Positions 18,471-27,084 are shown, numbered from the stretch's first letter. The stretch: DNA of 64,000 bases from Chelativorans sp. J32 (GCF_000518985.1 NZ_JAEQ01000004.1:133782-197781), one strand, 5' to 3'. Translations and numbers: made by a program. Notes: a model not told the origin generated them from the sequence alone.

Positions 18471-19927
18471 GCTGGGTCATTCTCACCGGCAGGCAGAACG
18501 ATCTCGATCAGGTCGCAACTCCCCACAAGATCATCACCAGCCGCGACTACCTGGCCCACCCATCGCTGTTTCGCGGCCAAAGGCCGAAGATCATCAATCT
18601 GTCGAATACCTATGCTTATCAGAGCCGCGGCTATTACGCATCGCTGCTTGCAAGCTCGCGCGGCCACAAGGTGATCCCGTCGGTCGAGACGATGATCGAT
18701 CTGTCCGGCCGCAAGCTATACGAGAATGCGCTGCCGGAACTGGAGCAGGCGCTCAACAAGTGTCGCAAGGAATTGGGCGGCGGTTTTCCGACGACGGTTT
18801 CGATTTTTTTCGGCATAGGCCCGTCGAAAGCCTGGGATCGATTTGCCCGGCTGCTTTTCGACTGGTTCCGCGCGCCCGCGCTGGAAGTGGCGATTGACGA
18901 CGGCGAATGGGCCACGATCAGGAAAATCGGCTTCTTGCCGCTCGCGCGCATGAAGAAGGACGAGAAGACACGTTTCCTGGAGAGTCTCGACACCTATACC
19001 AACCGGCAGTGGCGGGATACGAAGGCCCGCACGCCATCGCGCTATACTTTCGCCACGCTCATCGACCCGCAGGAGGTGCTCCCGCCCTCGAGTGTCAATT
19101 CGCTGAAATATTGGTCGCGAATTGCCGAGAAGATGGGCGTCGAGGTCGAGCCGATCACCCGCAAGGATTTGCCGAAGCTCGCCAATTACGACGCGTTGTT
19201 CATCCGCGAAACGACGGCGATCTCCAACCACACCTATCGTTTTGCCCGCCGGGCGCAGCAGGAGGGCATGCCGGTCATCGACGACCCCCTCTCGATGATC
19301 CGCTGCACCAACAAGGTCTACCTGAACGAACTCATGTTGTTCAATCGCGTGCCGGTGCCGCCCACCGTCATGATCTCCGGACCGGGCGATCTGGAGCCGG
19401 CGGCTGATGCGTTGGGATTTCCGCTGGTGCTCAAGATCCCCGACAGCGCATTCTCGCGCGGGGTGAAGAAGGCCGCCAATATGGCCGAGCTCAAGGAACT
19501 CGCCACGAAATGGCTTGAGGATACCGACCTTCTGCTGGCGCAGAAATTCCTTCCCACCGAATTCGATTGGCGGATCGGAGTCCTGGGTGGAGAGCCGCTT
19601 TTTGCCGTGCAGTACCTGATGGCCAAGAAGCACTGGCAAATCGTGAACCATGAAAGGCGGGGCAAGCCGGACGAAGGCGGTTTCCGTACCTTCCGGCTTC
19701 AGGAGACCCCGCGCGAGGTGATCGACATCGCCGTGAAGGCTGCGCGCTGCATCGGCGATGGCCTCTATGGGGTCGATCTGAAAGAGACGCGCGAAGGCAT
19801 CCATGTGATTGAGGTGAACGACAATCCCAATCTCGACCACGGCTGCGAGGATTCCGGCGAGAAGGACCAGGTCTGGGTCCGGCTGACGCAATGGTTCATC
19901 GACCGGCTGGAGCGGCAGGGGAGATAA
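18467..19927 (+). CDS. RimK-like ATP-grasp ligase with RLAN N-terminal domain
   Basis: Predicted ATP-dependent carboxylate-amine ligase that forms peptide-type bonds on a protein or small metabolite. The 486 residues divide into an N-terminal RLAN domain (about 1-200; INLSNTYAYQSRGYYASLLASSRGHKVIP, shown in part below 20 residues: NLSNTYAYQSRGYYASLLA) and an ATP-grasp domain (about 270-480). The latter shows VLKIPDSAFSRGV, AQKFLPTEFDWRIGVLGGE and the metal-binding end VIEVNDNPNLDHG. Translationally coupled to the preceding GNAT. A function like ribosomal protein S6 glutamylation is possible but not shown. Confidence 0.82.
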   Translation: MSWVILTGRQNDLDQVATPHKIITSRDYLAHPSLFRGQRPKIINLSNTYAYQSRGYYASLLASSRGHKVIPSVETMIDLSGRKLYENALPELEQALNKCRKELGGGFPTTVSIFFGIGPSKAWDRFARLLFDWFRAPALEVAIDDGEWATIRKIGFLPLARMKKDEKTRFLESLDTYTNRQWRDTKARTPSRYTFATLIDPQEVLPPSSVNSLKYWSRIAEKMGVEVEPITRKDLPKLANYDALFIRETTAISNHTYRFARRAQQEGMPVIDDPLSMIRCTNKVYLNELMLFNRVPVPPTVMISGPGDLEPAADALGFPLVLKIPDSAFSRGVKKAANMAELKELATKWLEDTDLLLAQKFLPTEFDWRIGVLGGEPLFAVQYLMAKKHWQIVNHERRGKPDEGGFRTFRLQETPREVIDIAVKAARCIGDGLYGVDLKETREGIHVIEVNDNPNLDHGCEDSGEKDQVWVRLTQWFIDRLERQGR

Positions 19928-19930
19928 GAG

Positions 19931-19948
19931 GCGGCCCTCTCAGGCCGC
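19931..19948. terminator. Hairpin between convergent rimK-like and HD genes
   Basis: A 6-bp GC stem GCGGCC/GGCCGC with loop CTCTCA begins 4 bases after the stop of the RimK-like gene and runs into the last codons of the HD gene. TTT follows on the plus strand. A moderate terminator for the plus-strand pair. Confidence 0.5.
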
Positions 19949-20557
19949 TTTGCGGCGTCGTTTCTCCAGCGCCTCGAAACGCGCGAGAAAAGCCGATTGC
20001 GCGCGGCGTGCGGGTTTCGGCTCGAGATCGAGCATATCCAGGGTGAAGCCGCGTGGCCGGCCGAAGAAGCGGGACGCCTCCCCATGGGCGAACCCGGCGA
20101 GCTCCGTCGCCTCGAAATAGGCGGCAATGCAGTCGGCCCTCTTGATTTCGGCTTTGAGCTTCGAAGACGTTTCGGCGGGCAGACCGAAGCGAAGGTGGAT
20201 CGCACGGTGAAGCCTCTGCTCGACCGATTTGTAATCCTGCCCCAGCGTTGCCTTGAACGGCGAGATCATGTCGCCGATCACATATTCCGGTGCGTCGTGG
20301 AGAAGGGCGGTCAGCAGCCAATCGACCGGCGCATCCTCGTGCAGTCTCTGGAAAATCTGCTCCACCAGAAGCGAATGCTGCGCGACGGAAAAGGCGTGAT
20401 CGCCATTGGTCTGGCCGTTCCACCGTGCAACGCGCGCAAGCCCATGGGCAATGTCGGCGATTTCTATATCCAGCGGGGAGGGATCCAGGAGATCGAGGCG
20501 GCGACCCGAGAGCATGCGCTGCCAGGCGCGCGGTGCAGCGGCTTCCTTGGCCGGCAT
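19940..20557 (-). CDS. HD-domain phosphohydrolase, YfbR-like
   Basis: A 205-residue HD-superfamily metal-dependent phosphohydrolase. Metal ligands are visible as H61 in SVAQHSLLV, H87-D88 in LLHDAPEYV, with H54 also in place. This pattern resembles YfbR-type deoxynucleotide 5'-nucleotidases, but the substrate is not determined. The start ATG shares one base with the ygfZ stop (TGATG), so it is translationally coupled to ygfZ. The C-terminus is basic (ALEKRRRKAA). Confidence 0.85.
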   Translation of the reverse strand: MPAKEAAAPRAWQRMLSGRRLDLLDPSPLDIEIADIAHGLARVARWNGQTNGDHAFSVAQHSLLVEQIFQRLHEDAPVDWLLTALLHDAPEYVIGDMISPFKATLGQDYKSVEQRLHRAIHLRFGLPAETSSKLKAEIKRADCIAAYFEATELAGFAHGEASRFFGRPRGFTLDMLDLEPKPARRAQSAFLARFEALEKRRRKAA

Positions 20558-21423
20558 CAAGCGGTCTCCGCCTCGCCAGGGCCGGTGGAAATGTTGAACT
20601 TTGCATAGTTGGGAACGCGAAGCGTCAGAGGGACGCCGCCGGCAAGTATCGGCAGCCCCGATTGCGCCGCTTCGGCGGCCCGGTCGATGCGCAGGATCGC
20701 AAGTCCTTCCGAGCCGGCGACCGTACCGAGTGCGCCGATCACGCGTCCGTCCGCGGTCACTTCGGCACTGGGTGGGGGCAGGGTGCTTTCGCCATGGACG
20801 ATTACAAGCCGGCGGCGGGCAGTCCCGCGATGATGCATTCTCGAGACGACCTCCTGTCCCACATAGCAGCCCTTCTTCAGGCCCACCCCCCCATTCTGGT
20901 CGAAAAGGATCTCGTGCGGGAAAGCATCTCCCAGTTGGTAGTCCTGGCCGCTCTCGGGCACGCCATGCTCGATGCGCAGAAGATCCCATGCCGAGGCATC
21001 CCCGCTTTCGGCTGGAGAGGTGCCGTAATTGCGAATGACCTGCAGGGTTTCCGGAAACCGGCGATCGAACACTGAAGTTGAATCAGTTTGCGAAACGGAT
21101 GAATCACTTTCCCAAGATGTCGAGATAAGCGATTCATTATCCAGCGAAAGCTCCGCTTTTGCCCTCAGCCGGTAGAGCATCATCCGCTTGAGAAGATCCG
21201 GCGCGATATCGCGCCGGCAATCGAGGCGGAAACTGTCCGGGCCGGCGCGGGAAATCAGGAAGTCGAAGAGGATCTTGCCTTGCGGCGTCAAAAGCGCGCC
21301 GGGTCGCGCTTCCCGCTCGCCCAAGGTCGCGAGATCTATGGTGATGACATTCTGCAGGAGCGCCTCGGCATCGGGGCCGGTGGCGCGAAGGATCGCGCGG
21401 TCTGAAAGCTTAACGGTAGGCAT
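20557..21423 (-). CDS. ygfZ: Folate-binding protein YgfZ
   Basis: Folate-dependent protein of the GcvT fold that helps maintain or repair some iron-sulfur enzymes. The 288-residue product has the diagnostic KGCYVGQE motif (Cys at residue 186) followed by VVSRMHHRGTARRRL. The N-terminal half (ALLQNVITID, ALLTPQGKILFDFLI) matches the family. It leads a two-gene unit with the HD hydrolase. Confidence 0.93.
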   Translation of the reverse strand: MPTVKLSDRAILRATGPDAEALLQNVITIDLATLGEREARPGALLTPQGKILFDFLISRAGPDSFRLDCRRDIAPDLLKRMMLYRLRAKAELSLDNESLISTSWESDSSVSQTDSTSVFDRRFPETLQVIRNYGTSPAESGDASAWDLLRIEHGVPESGQDYQLGDAFPHEILFDQNGGVGLKKGCYVGQEVVSRMHHRGTARRRLVIVHGESTLPPPSAEVTADGRVIGALGTVAGSEGLAILRIDRAAEAAQSGLPILAGGVPLTLRVPNYAKFNISTGPGEAETA

Positions 21424-21491
21424 GGCTTCGAATCCGGACTGTGCTTCTCCATTCAGGTAAGCGTGCCGGCGAGCGACGGCAAGCGGCCTGC

Positions 21492-22238
21492 TCAGTCTCC
21501 GGCCACGAAGAAGAGCCAGCGCCCCTCCGGCGTGATTGCCACGCGATAAAAGACATAGGCCCCGTAGTTTTTCATTTCTTCATAGTCGCTCGCGGTGAGC
21601 AATGTAAAAAGCTCCACCTTCTGCGGCGGCGTCAGTTCCTCCAGAGGAACGGCGAAGAAATAAGGCCAGGCGTAATACTCGCTTTCGGTGCCGGCATTGA
21701 GGTGCACGAAGCCGGATTCCATGACTTCCAGAAGGATGGCCATGATTTCATACCCCTCCTGATCACCCGAGATCTGGCGCAGGAAATCGATCGGATCGCC
21801 GTCGAGTTCGCCAAGCAGAAGCTGGGTGGCTCCCTCGCCGGTACCGATAAGCGGCCTAAGCTTCTCTATGTCCCCGCTCTTGCAGGCGTCGATGATCAGC
21901 TGTCGCATCCGCCGCACCGGCTCCGGCAGGCGGCTGAGATCATAGATGATCTCGGGCAGTTCCTGGCCGGGAGTAGTATCAGGACGCGCGGCGTCCCCTG
22001 CGGGTGCCTCCTCCCCATCCGTGCCGTCAGAGGGCCTCGCAGGCGAGAGAGGTGAAGTCTTTGGGATGATTCCGGAACCGCCTTCGGGCTGCTGTTCGAT
22101 CTGGCTCTGCAGAGGGCGGTATTCCGGAAACGTGTCGTTCAATGCATGGACTGCGCTGGTGAGCCCGAGAAGTGCCGCCAGCGTGACCACTGCGATATTC
22201 GATCCGGAAGGTAGTGCCGGAAGGAGAGAGAACGGCAT
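21492..22238 (-). CDS. Conserved hypothetical exported protein
   Basis: I do not recognise a named family. The 248-residue product begins with a hydrophobic segment (IAVVTLAALLGLTSAVHA), probably a signal peptide or anchor. A Pro/Gly/Ser-rich linker (about 45-80) follows, then a compact C-terminal domain (about 85-248). That domain is rich in acidic helices and contains IIDACKSGDIEKLRPLI, a stretch like an ankyrin-type turn, and ends EGRWLFFVAGD. Position between ygfZ and other small unknown genes on the same strand gives no clear function. Codon use is like its neighbours. Confidence 0.72.
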   Translation of the reverse strand: MPFSLLPALPSGSNIAVVTLAALLGLTSAVHALNDTFPEYRPLQSQIEQQPEGGSGIIPKTSPLSPARPSDGTDGEEAPAGDAARPDTTPGQELPEIIYDLSRLPEPVRRMRQLIIDACKSGDIEKLRPLIGTGEGATQLLLGELDGDPIDFLRQISGDQEGYEIMAILLEVMESGFVHLNAGTESEYYAWPYFFAVPLEELTPPQKVELFTLLTASDYEEMKNYGAYVFYRVAITPEGRWLFFVAGD

Positions 22239-22317
22239 CGCGCCACCTTGAAATCAGTGCTGCCGAAAGAACGGCTGGGATATGCGATGCCAGGAATAGC
22301 GAATGCGGAAGGTAAGC

Positions 22318-22575
22318 TCAATGGTGGCTGCGCTTGGGAAGGAAATCCCCTGTGAGCACACGCCGGCGCATGGAATCGAGCAGATCCAAAAGCTTCTCTT
22401 CTTCCCCGCTCTTGCCCAGTTCCGTGAGGGCGGTGGTGAGCGCTGCCTCGGCAATGATCTCCGGTTCGATACCGGCCAGAAGTCCTTCCGCCCAGGCTGC
22501 GCCATGGCATTCAGCACAGGTCGTACGCTTTTCTTCCTCGATCAGCGCTTCGATGTCGGCAACAGTCATATGCAT
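22318..22575 (-). CDS. Small conserved hypothetical protein
   Basis: An 85-residue, acidic, mostly helical protein. Start chosen at 22575 because GGTGG lies 7 bases before it; an ATG two codons later is also possible. A CAECH segment (TTCAECHGAAWAEGL) near residue 20 is the only striking motif; it resembles half of a metal or haem site but there is no CxxCH (the spacing is CxxCH in CAECH itself, without a signal peptide for haem attachment). Function unknown. Confidence 0.62.
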   Translation of the reverse strand: MHMTVADIEALIEEEKRTTCAECHGAAWAEGLLAGIEPEIIAEAALTTALTELGKSGEEEKLLDLLDSMRRRVLTGDFLPKRSHH

Positions 22576-22733
22576 TGAAATACCACCCGTTCCGTTGACG
22601 CCAGCATACCGGCGTCTGTCCCTGTTCGTCCCCTTATCGATAGGGGTACCATGAAAAATGCGGCGGGACGGAGACACTGCCAGGAGTGGTAAAGGAAAGG
22701 TAAAATTTTAACGGTTTGGGGCGCCGGGCAAGC

Positions 22734-23105
22734 TCAATTTCCATAGCGGCGGGTAATTTCGTCGGTCAGCGTCTCGCCTTCCTTCATATATCTGGCCACC
22801 GCCTGCGCCGCGGCTTCCGTGCAGCTGGTGTAAACCCCTGCGAAGGCGCGATAGCCGCGATTGAAACTTGCGATCAGCCTCGCTTTGCGTTCTTCCGAAG
22901 GAGCTTCGGCCAAGATCAGGGCCTCCATCCGGTCTCGCCACACGCTCTCCTCTTCCCCGCAAAGGCTGCGCAGGAAATGGATCGAGCCGAGAACCTCGGC
23001 AAGACGCATAAGCTGCGGATCATAGGGCGCTTGCGCCGAGGCGGGCATAAACGACAAACAGGCAGCCAGGATACCGGCGAAAAGGGGCTTCAGAAGCGGT
23101 TTCAT
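22734..23105 (-). CDS. TIGR02301-family exported protein
   Basis: A 123-residue protein with a signal peptide (LLKPLFAGILAACLSFMPASA) and a short helical mature part. The pattern LMRLAEVLGSIHFLRSLC, SFNRGYRAFAGVYTSCTEAA with two cysteines that may pair matches the alphaproteobacterial TIGR02301 family, of unknown role. It lies 42 bases downstream of the Nudix gene on the same strand. Confidence 0.78.
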   Translation of the reverse strand: MKPLLKPLFAGILAACLSFMPASAQAPYDPQLMRLAEVLGSIHFLRSLCGEEESVWRDRMEALILAEAPSEERKARLIASFNRGYRAFAGVYTSCTEAAAQAVARYMKEGETLTDEITRRYGN

Positions 23106-23147
23106 AGAGACTTCTACGTCGTGGCGTGCCGGCAGGATAGCTCCAAT

Positions 23148-23555
23148 TCATGAAGCTTCGCTTAGGGCAATCATGTCTTGCGCGATTTCGAGCGTGCTCG
23201 CCGTCACCGGCAGCGAGCGCATCTCCTCGATCGTATACCAGCCAGCGAGGTCCGCATCGTCTCCCGCCCTGGCACAGCCCTTCAGCTCGCGGCCTCGGAA
23301 AATTTCGAGGCGGTAGCGCTTTCCGCCTTCTGCCTCCAGCGTGATCTCGCGGAACGAGTAAATCTCGTCGACAACCAGCCCGGTCTCTTCATAGAGCTCA
23401 CGCCGGACGGCGGTTTCGGCATCTTCGCCTTCCTCTACGCGCCCACCCGGAAAGGCGAAGAGCCCCTTCGCCGGTGCGTGGCCCCGGCGCACGAGCAAGA
23501 AGCGCCCGTTCGACAACACCGCAAGCGAAACGGCGTGGATATCGTTTTGACCCAT
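23148..23555 (-). CDS. Nudix hydrolase
   Basis: A 135-residue Nudix pyrophosphatase. The Nudix box is complete: GGRVEEGEDAETAVRRELYEE then TGLVVDE, spanning about residues 37-64 (GX5EX7REXXEEXGX). The start at 23555 is where the domain begins (MGQNDIHAVSLAVL); longer open frames upstream have no family resemblance and would overlap the SRAP gene. It may cleanse oxidised or surplus nucleotides; substrate unknown. It is divergent from the SRAP gene with 79 bases between starts. Confidence 0.88.
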   Translation of the reverse strand: MGQNDIHAVSLAVLSNGRFLLVRRGHAPAKGLFAFPGGRVEEGEDAETAVRRELYEETGLVVDEIYSFREITLEAEGGKRYRLEIFRGRELKGCARAGDDADLAGWYTIEEMRSLPVTASTLEIAQDMIALSEAS

Positions 23556-23634
23556 CGTTACATCCCTGAACCGAGACCCTAGTCTAAACACATCTGTGGC
23601 GAGAATGCCGTCAAAGCCTGGGGCGAAGATAGAA

Positions 23635-24381
23635 ATGTGCGGACGATTTGCATTGACGGCAAAAGCGAAGGAAGTGGAGATATTCCTCGGCCTTGCCGAA
23701 CTCGACGATTTTCCACCCCGCTTCAACATTGCACCCACCCAGCCGATTCTGATGGCCGTCTCCACGCCGCGGCCGGAGGGTTCTAACCTGCCGCGCCGGC
23801 GGGCGGCTTTGGTCCGCTGGGGCTTCATACCCGGTTGGGCAAAGAACCCCAGGGATATGCCGCTTCTCATCAATGCACGTTCGGAGAGTGCCGCGGAGAA
23901 GGCTACCTTCCGCGCCGCCATGCGCCACCGCCGCACGCTCGTGCCAGCCTCGGGCTTCTACGAATGGCGTCGGGAGGGCAAAGGCCGCGCGCAACCCTTT
24001 TGGGTTCGGCCCCGAAAGGGAGAGCTCGTCGCGTTTGCCGGGCTGATGGAGACCTGGTCGGAGCCGGGAGGCAGCGAGATCGACACCGGCGCTATCCTGA
24101 CCACCGAGGCAAACAGCGACCTTGCCCCGATCCACCAGCGCATGCCGGTGGTGATCCCGCCCGAACACTTCTCACGCTGGCTTGATGGCGTGAAATACGA
24201 GCCGCGCGACATGGCGGATTTGCTGGCTCCTGTCGAGCCCGGTTTTTTCGAAGCCGTACCCGTTTCCGACAAGGTCAACAGCGTCGCCAATGTGGGACCC
24301 GACCTGCAGGAGAGAGTGGAGATAGACTTTGAAGGTCCGCGTTCCGAAGGAAAATTGGACACCCAGTTGAGCCTGTTTTAG
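23635..24381 (+). CDS. yedK: SOS response-associated peptidase (SRAP/YedK, HMCES-like)
   Basis: Shields abasic sites in single-stranded DNA by forming a thiazolidine link through its N-terminal cysteine. The 248-residue protein starts MCGRF, so Cys2 becomes the N-terminal residue after methionine removal; this fixes the start at 23635. Other family residues are in place: FNIAPTQ (N31), LINARSE (N80), SGFYEWRR (E110) and APIHQRMP (H167). Confidence 0.93.
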   Translation: MCGRFALTAKAKEVEIFLGLAELDDFPPRFNIAPTQPILMAVSTPRPEGSNLPRRRAALVRWGFIPGWAKNPRDMPLLINARSESAAEKATFRAAMRHRRTLVPASGFYEWRREGKGRAQPFWVRPRKGELVAFAGLMETWSEPGGSEIDTGAILTTEANSDLAPIHQRMPVVIPPEHFSRWLDGVKYEPRDMADLLAPVEPGFFEAVPVSDKVNSVANVGPDLQERVEIDFEGPRSEGKLDTQLSLF

Positions 24382-24471
24382 CGAGCACTGGGCGCAACCG
24401 CACTTTTGGCATACACCGCCGGGTGATTCTGCCCATTGTCTCGGGCATCCAAGTAGGGCAAATGCGCCGGC

Positions 24472-25092
24472 ATGGACACGGCGCTTTATCCTTCTTTTCT
24501 GGCAGGCTTCTTCCTGGGCGGTTCGCTGATCGTGGCGATCGGCGCGCAGAATGCGTTCATTCTCCGACAGGGGCTCCTCAGGCAACATGTCTTCATTCTC
24601 TGCCTGATCTGCGCATTATCGGACGCGCTCCTGATCGCGGCGGGTGTGGCGGGCCTGGGCACGCTGGTGGCACGCTCGCCCTCCTTGATCACCGCCGTGA
24701 CCCTTGGTGGGGCCATATTCCTCTTCGCCTACGCGATTTTCGCTTTTCGCCGAGCATTGCATCCGGACGCCCTAAAAGCTGCCAAGGAGGAAAAGCGGGG
24801 GCTGAAAGCCGCGATAGGCGCTTGCCTCGCCTTCACCTTCCTGAACCCGCACGTCTATCTCGACACGGTGGTGCTCGTGGGCTCGCTTTCAGGCGCATAT
24901 GAAGGCGCCGCACGCACAAGCTACGCGCTCGGCGCGATCGCGGCGTCGTTCCTGTGGTTCTTCAGCCTCGGCTATGGTGCACGCTTGCTGCAGCCGATTT
25001 TCGCGCGTCCCCAATCCTGGCGCGTGCTCGACACGCTGATCGGCCTTGTGATGGCCGCGCTGGGATCAGGTCTCCTCGCGCGGCTCGTATAA
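24472..25092 (+). CDS. LysE/ArgO-family amino-acid exporter
   Basis: A 206-residue membrane protein with six hydrophobic segments, the normal LysE size. The signature GAQNAFILRQGLLRQH follows the first segment, and FLNPHVYLDTVVLVGS is the fourth-segment motif of ArgO/LysE. Predicted to export basic amino acids such as arginine or lysine. I see no riboswitch or adjacent LysG/ArgP regulator. Its last 27 bases overlap a small convergent gene on the other strand. Confidence 0.88.
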   Translation: MDTALYPSFLAGFFLGGSLIVAIGAQNAFILRQGLLRQHVFILCLICALSDALLIAAGVAGLGTLVARSPSLITAVTLGGAIFLFAYAIFAFRRALHPDALKAAKEEKRGLKAAIGACLAFTFLNPHVYLDTVVLVGSLSGAYEGAARTSYALGAIAASFLWFFSLGYGARLLQPIFARPQSWRVLDTLIGLVMAALGSGLLARLV

Positions 25093-25245
25093 GCGCTTAG
25101 GCTCTTCCTTCTTGGCCTTGGGCTTGCAAAGGAGCGCTGCGTTGATCGCGGCGGGACCGACTTGCCTATATTCGCGGACGAGCTCTGCCTCTGCGGGCTT
25201 CTCCCGAGGTCGTGCTCGGTCTTGTGTGGCGGTGTAAGAGGCCAT
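25066..25245 (-). CDS. Small hypothetical protein, 59 residues, convergent with lysE
   Basis: An open frame of 60 codons from ATG at 25245 to TGA at 25066. It reads MASYTATQDRARPREKPAEA, then ELVREYRQVGPAAINAALLC, then KPKAKKEEPKRLYEPREET. Third codon positions are almost all G or C, as in the neighbouring genes, and the composition (charged ends, a helical core EYRQVGPAAINAALL) looks like a real protein. AGG lies about 8 bases before the ATG. It overlaps the 3' end of the exporter by 27 bases. Function unknown; it has no signal peptide or membrane segment. Confidence 0.6.
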   Translation of the reverse strand: MASYTATQDRARPREKPAEAELVREYRQVGPAAINAALLCKPKAKKEEPKRLYEPREET

Positions 25246-25401
25246 GGTACTGCCTGTCTGTTTACTATTGCCCCCAACTGCGAACTGATTCCGACGAAAT
25301 CATGTTCCACGAAGGTTCAGGCAAGCTGTATCGGAGCTTCTTGCGACATGCTTAATACTTCCTTTCGGCAGTGTTGCGCTGGAAACACAGCCGTTCCCCG
25401 C

Positions 25402-25430
25402 TTGACGCGAGAAGCGGTCGAGGCGATAAG
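25402..25430 (+). promoter_or_regulatory. Candidate sigma-70 promoter of the cysS operon
   Basis: -35 TTGACG at 25402-25407, a 17-base spacer, and -10 GATAAG at 25425-25430. Spacing is optimal and the -35 has five of six consensus bases. The predicted start of transcription (about 25437) leaves a leader of about 150 bases before cysS. Confidence 0.5.
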
Positions 25431-25437
25431 GATGACG

Positions 25438-25482
25438 ATGAAAACGCTGTTCGCCATTATCGGCATTTGCATTATCGGCTAG
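25438..25482 (+). CDS. Putative 14-codon leader peptide before cysS
   Basis: A mini-ORF MKTLFAIIGICIIG followed by TAG, with an alternative start two codons earlier. Its ATG coincides with the predicted transcription start, so it could be translated leaderless, or use AAGG at 25428-25431. One Cys codon lies four codons from the stop. It is in frame with cysS. It may be chance. Confidence 0.25.
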   Translation: MKTLFAIIGICIIG

Positions 25483-25532
25483 CGCACCTACGCTGGTCCG
25501 GTCGTTTTCGCCTCTTCCCTCCCGATACGAAA

Positions 25533-25560
25533 AACGCCCAGGCCAGCCGGCCGGAGCGTT
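25533..25560. promoter_or_regulatory. Strong hairpin in the cysS leader
   Basis: Inverted repeat with 11 base pairs: AACGC+CC+GGCC pairs with GGCC+GG+GCGTT, with one bulged A on each side and a four-base AGCC loop. It lies 30 bases before the cysS ATG. On the minus strand it is followed by TTT, so it can read as a terminator in that direction; on the plus strand a weaker TTTT comes 11 bases later. Attenuator, minus-strand terminator or mRNA stabiliser are all possible. Confidence 0.5.
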
Positions 25561-25590
25561 GGCACGGATCTTTTAAACACGGGATCGGGC

Positions 25591-27084
25591 ATGTCTGACG
25601 GGTTCAAGGGACTGAAGCTCTACAACACGCTGACGCGGCGCAAGGAGGAGTTCGAGCCCCTCGATCCGGCAAATGTGCGCATGTATGTCTGCGGGCCGAC
25701 CGTTTACGACTTCGCTCATATCGGGAATGCGCGGCCGGTCATCGTCTTCGATGTCCTGTTCCGCCTCCTGCGCGAACTCTATGGCGAGGATCATGTCACC
25801 TATGTGCGAAACATCACGGATGTGGACGACAAGATCAACGCCCGCGCCCTGCGCGATTTCGGCGACGAGATCGAGGCCGGGAGTCTCACGCTCAACGAGG
25901 CCATTCGGCGCGTGACGGAGCGCACGGCCGAGCAGTTCCACGCAGACGTCACCGCGCTTGGATGCCTTGCGCCCACTCACGAGCCGCGCGCGACGGAATT
26001 CGTGCTTCCGCGCCCGGACGGCAAGGCCGATATGGCGACGTTGATTCAAACTCTCATCGATCGCGGCCATGCCTATGCCGCTAAAGGCGAAATCCTGTTC
26101 GACACGGCCTCCATGCCAGATTACGGCCAGCTTTCCAAGCGCCGGCTGGAGGACCAGCAGGCGGGCGCGCGGGTGGCCGTGGATCCGCACAAGAGGAATC
26201 CGTCGGATTTCGTTCTCTGGAAGGAATCGTCGGCCGAAGAACCAGGGTGGGAAGGGCGTTTCACCTTGGATGGGAGGCCGCTTGCCATCCGGGGCAGGCC
26301 CGGCTGGCATATCGAGTGCTCGGCCATGTCGGCGGCGTATCTCGGCGAAGTCTTTGATATCCATGGCGGCGGCTTGGATCTGATCTTCCCGCACCACGAG
26401 AACGAGATTGCGCAATCGCGCTGCGCCCACGGCACGCCGGTCATGGCCAATTACTGGCTGCACAACGGCTTCGTGCAGGTGGAGGGCAGGAAGATGGCGA
26501 AATCGGAAGGCAATTTCGTCACCATCAACGAACTCCTGGAGACGGAGCGGTTCGGGGGGCGCAAGTGGCCGGGCGAGGTGCTGCGTCTTGCCATTCTCAT
26601 GACGCACTACCGCGAGCCGCTCGATTTCTCCTTGAGGAAGCTCGAGGAAGCCGAAACCGTGCTGGACGGATGGTATCGTGCTATCGGGGATGCCGAAGCA
26701 CATAACGGGGACAACGCTCTGGCCCGCGCTGCGCTGCGTGATGATCTCGGCACGACCGGCGCGATCGCCGCGCTCCATGACCTGCGTGCACAGGCGGCGA
26801 AGGGGAGCGAGGCGGCGAAGGCGGATCTGAAGGCGAATGCAGCCCTGCTTGGACTCCTGACGCAATCGCAGGAGCAGTGGTTTTCCGGCAAGGCAGCAGG
26901 CGCCGCCATCGACGAAGCCTCGGTCGAGGAGCGCATAGCGTCGCGTTTGTCCTTCCTGCGCGAGAAGAATTTCGCCGAGGCAGACCGCATTCGCGAGGAG
27001 CTTGCAGCTGCCGGCATCCAGCTCATGGACTACAAGGATCCCGAAACCGGCGAGCGCAGGACCAGATGGGAGGTGAAGAGATGA
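25591..27084 (+). CDS. cysS: Cysteinyl-tRNA synthetase
   Basis: Class I aminoacyl-tRNA synthetase that charges tRNA-Cys. The 497-residue protein has the HIGN signature at residues 43-46 and KMAKS at 301-305 (variant of KMSKS). The zinc ligands are C34, C243, H268 and E272. First gene of a close-packed run; its stop overlaps the next start as ATGA, behind a strong GGAGGTGA ribosome binding site inside cysS. Confidence 0.96.
   Translation: MSDGFKGLKLYNTLTRRKEEFEPLDPANVRMYVCGPTVYDFAHIGNARPVIVFDVLFRLLRELYGEDHVTYVRNITDVDDKINARALRDFGDEIEAGSLTLNEAIRRVTERTAEQFHADVTALGCLAPTHEPRATEFVLPRPDGKADMATLIQTLIDRGHAYAAKGEILFDTASMPDYGQLSKRRLEDQQAGARVAVDPHKRNPSDFVLWKESSAEEPGWEGRFTLDGRPLAIRGRPGWHIECSAMSAAYLGEVFDIHGGGLDLIFPHHENEIAQSRCAHGTPVMANYWLHNGFVQVEGRKMAKSEGNFVTINELLETERFGGRKWPGEVLRLAILMTHYREPLDFSLRKLEEAETVLDGWYRAIGDAEAHNGDNALARAALRDDLGTTGAIAALHDLRAQAAKGSEAAKADLKANAALLGLLTQSQEQWFSGKAAGAAIDEASVEERIASRLSFLREKNFAEADRIREELAAAGIQLMDYKDPETGERRTRWEVKR

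Larger units (their letters stand above)
25246..25590. other. Intergenic leader region upstream of cysS
   Basis: A 345-base region between the start of the small minus-strand gene and cysS. Apart from the promoter, mini-ORF and hairpin listed separately, I see no gene. A ribosome binding site for cysS is weak (GGGATCGGG just before the ATG). Confidence 0.5.

Noticed and set aside
22318-22575. CAECH segment as a cytochrome c haem site
   Set aside because: A CxxCH motif is present, but the protein has no signal peptide for periplasmic haem attachment and no other haem ligand pattern.
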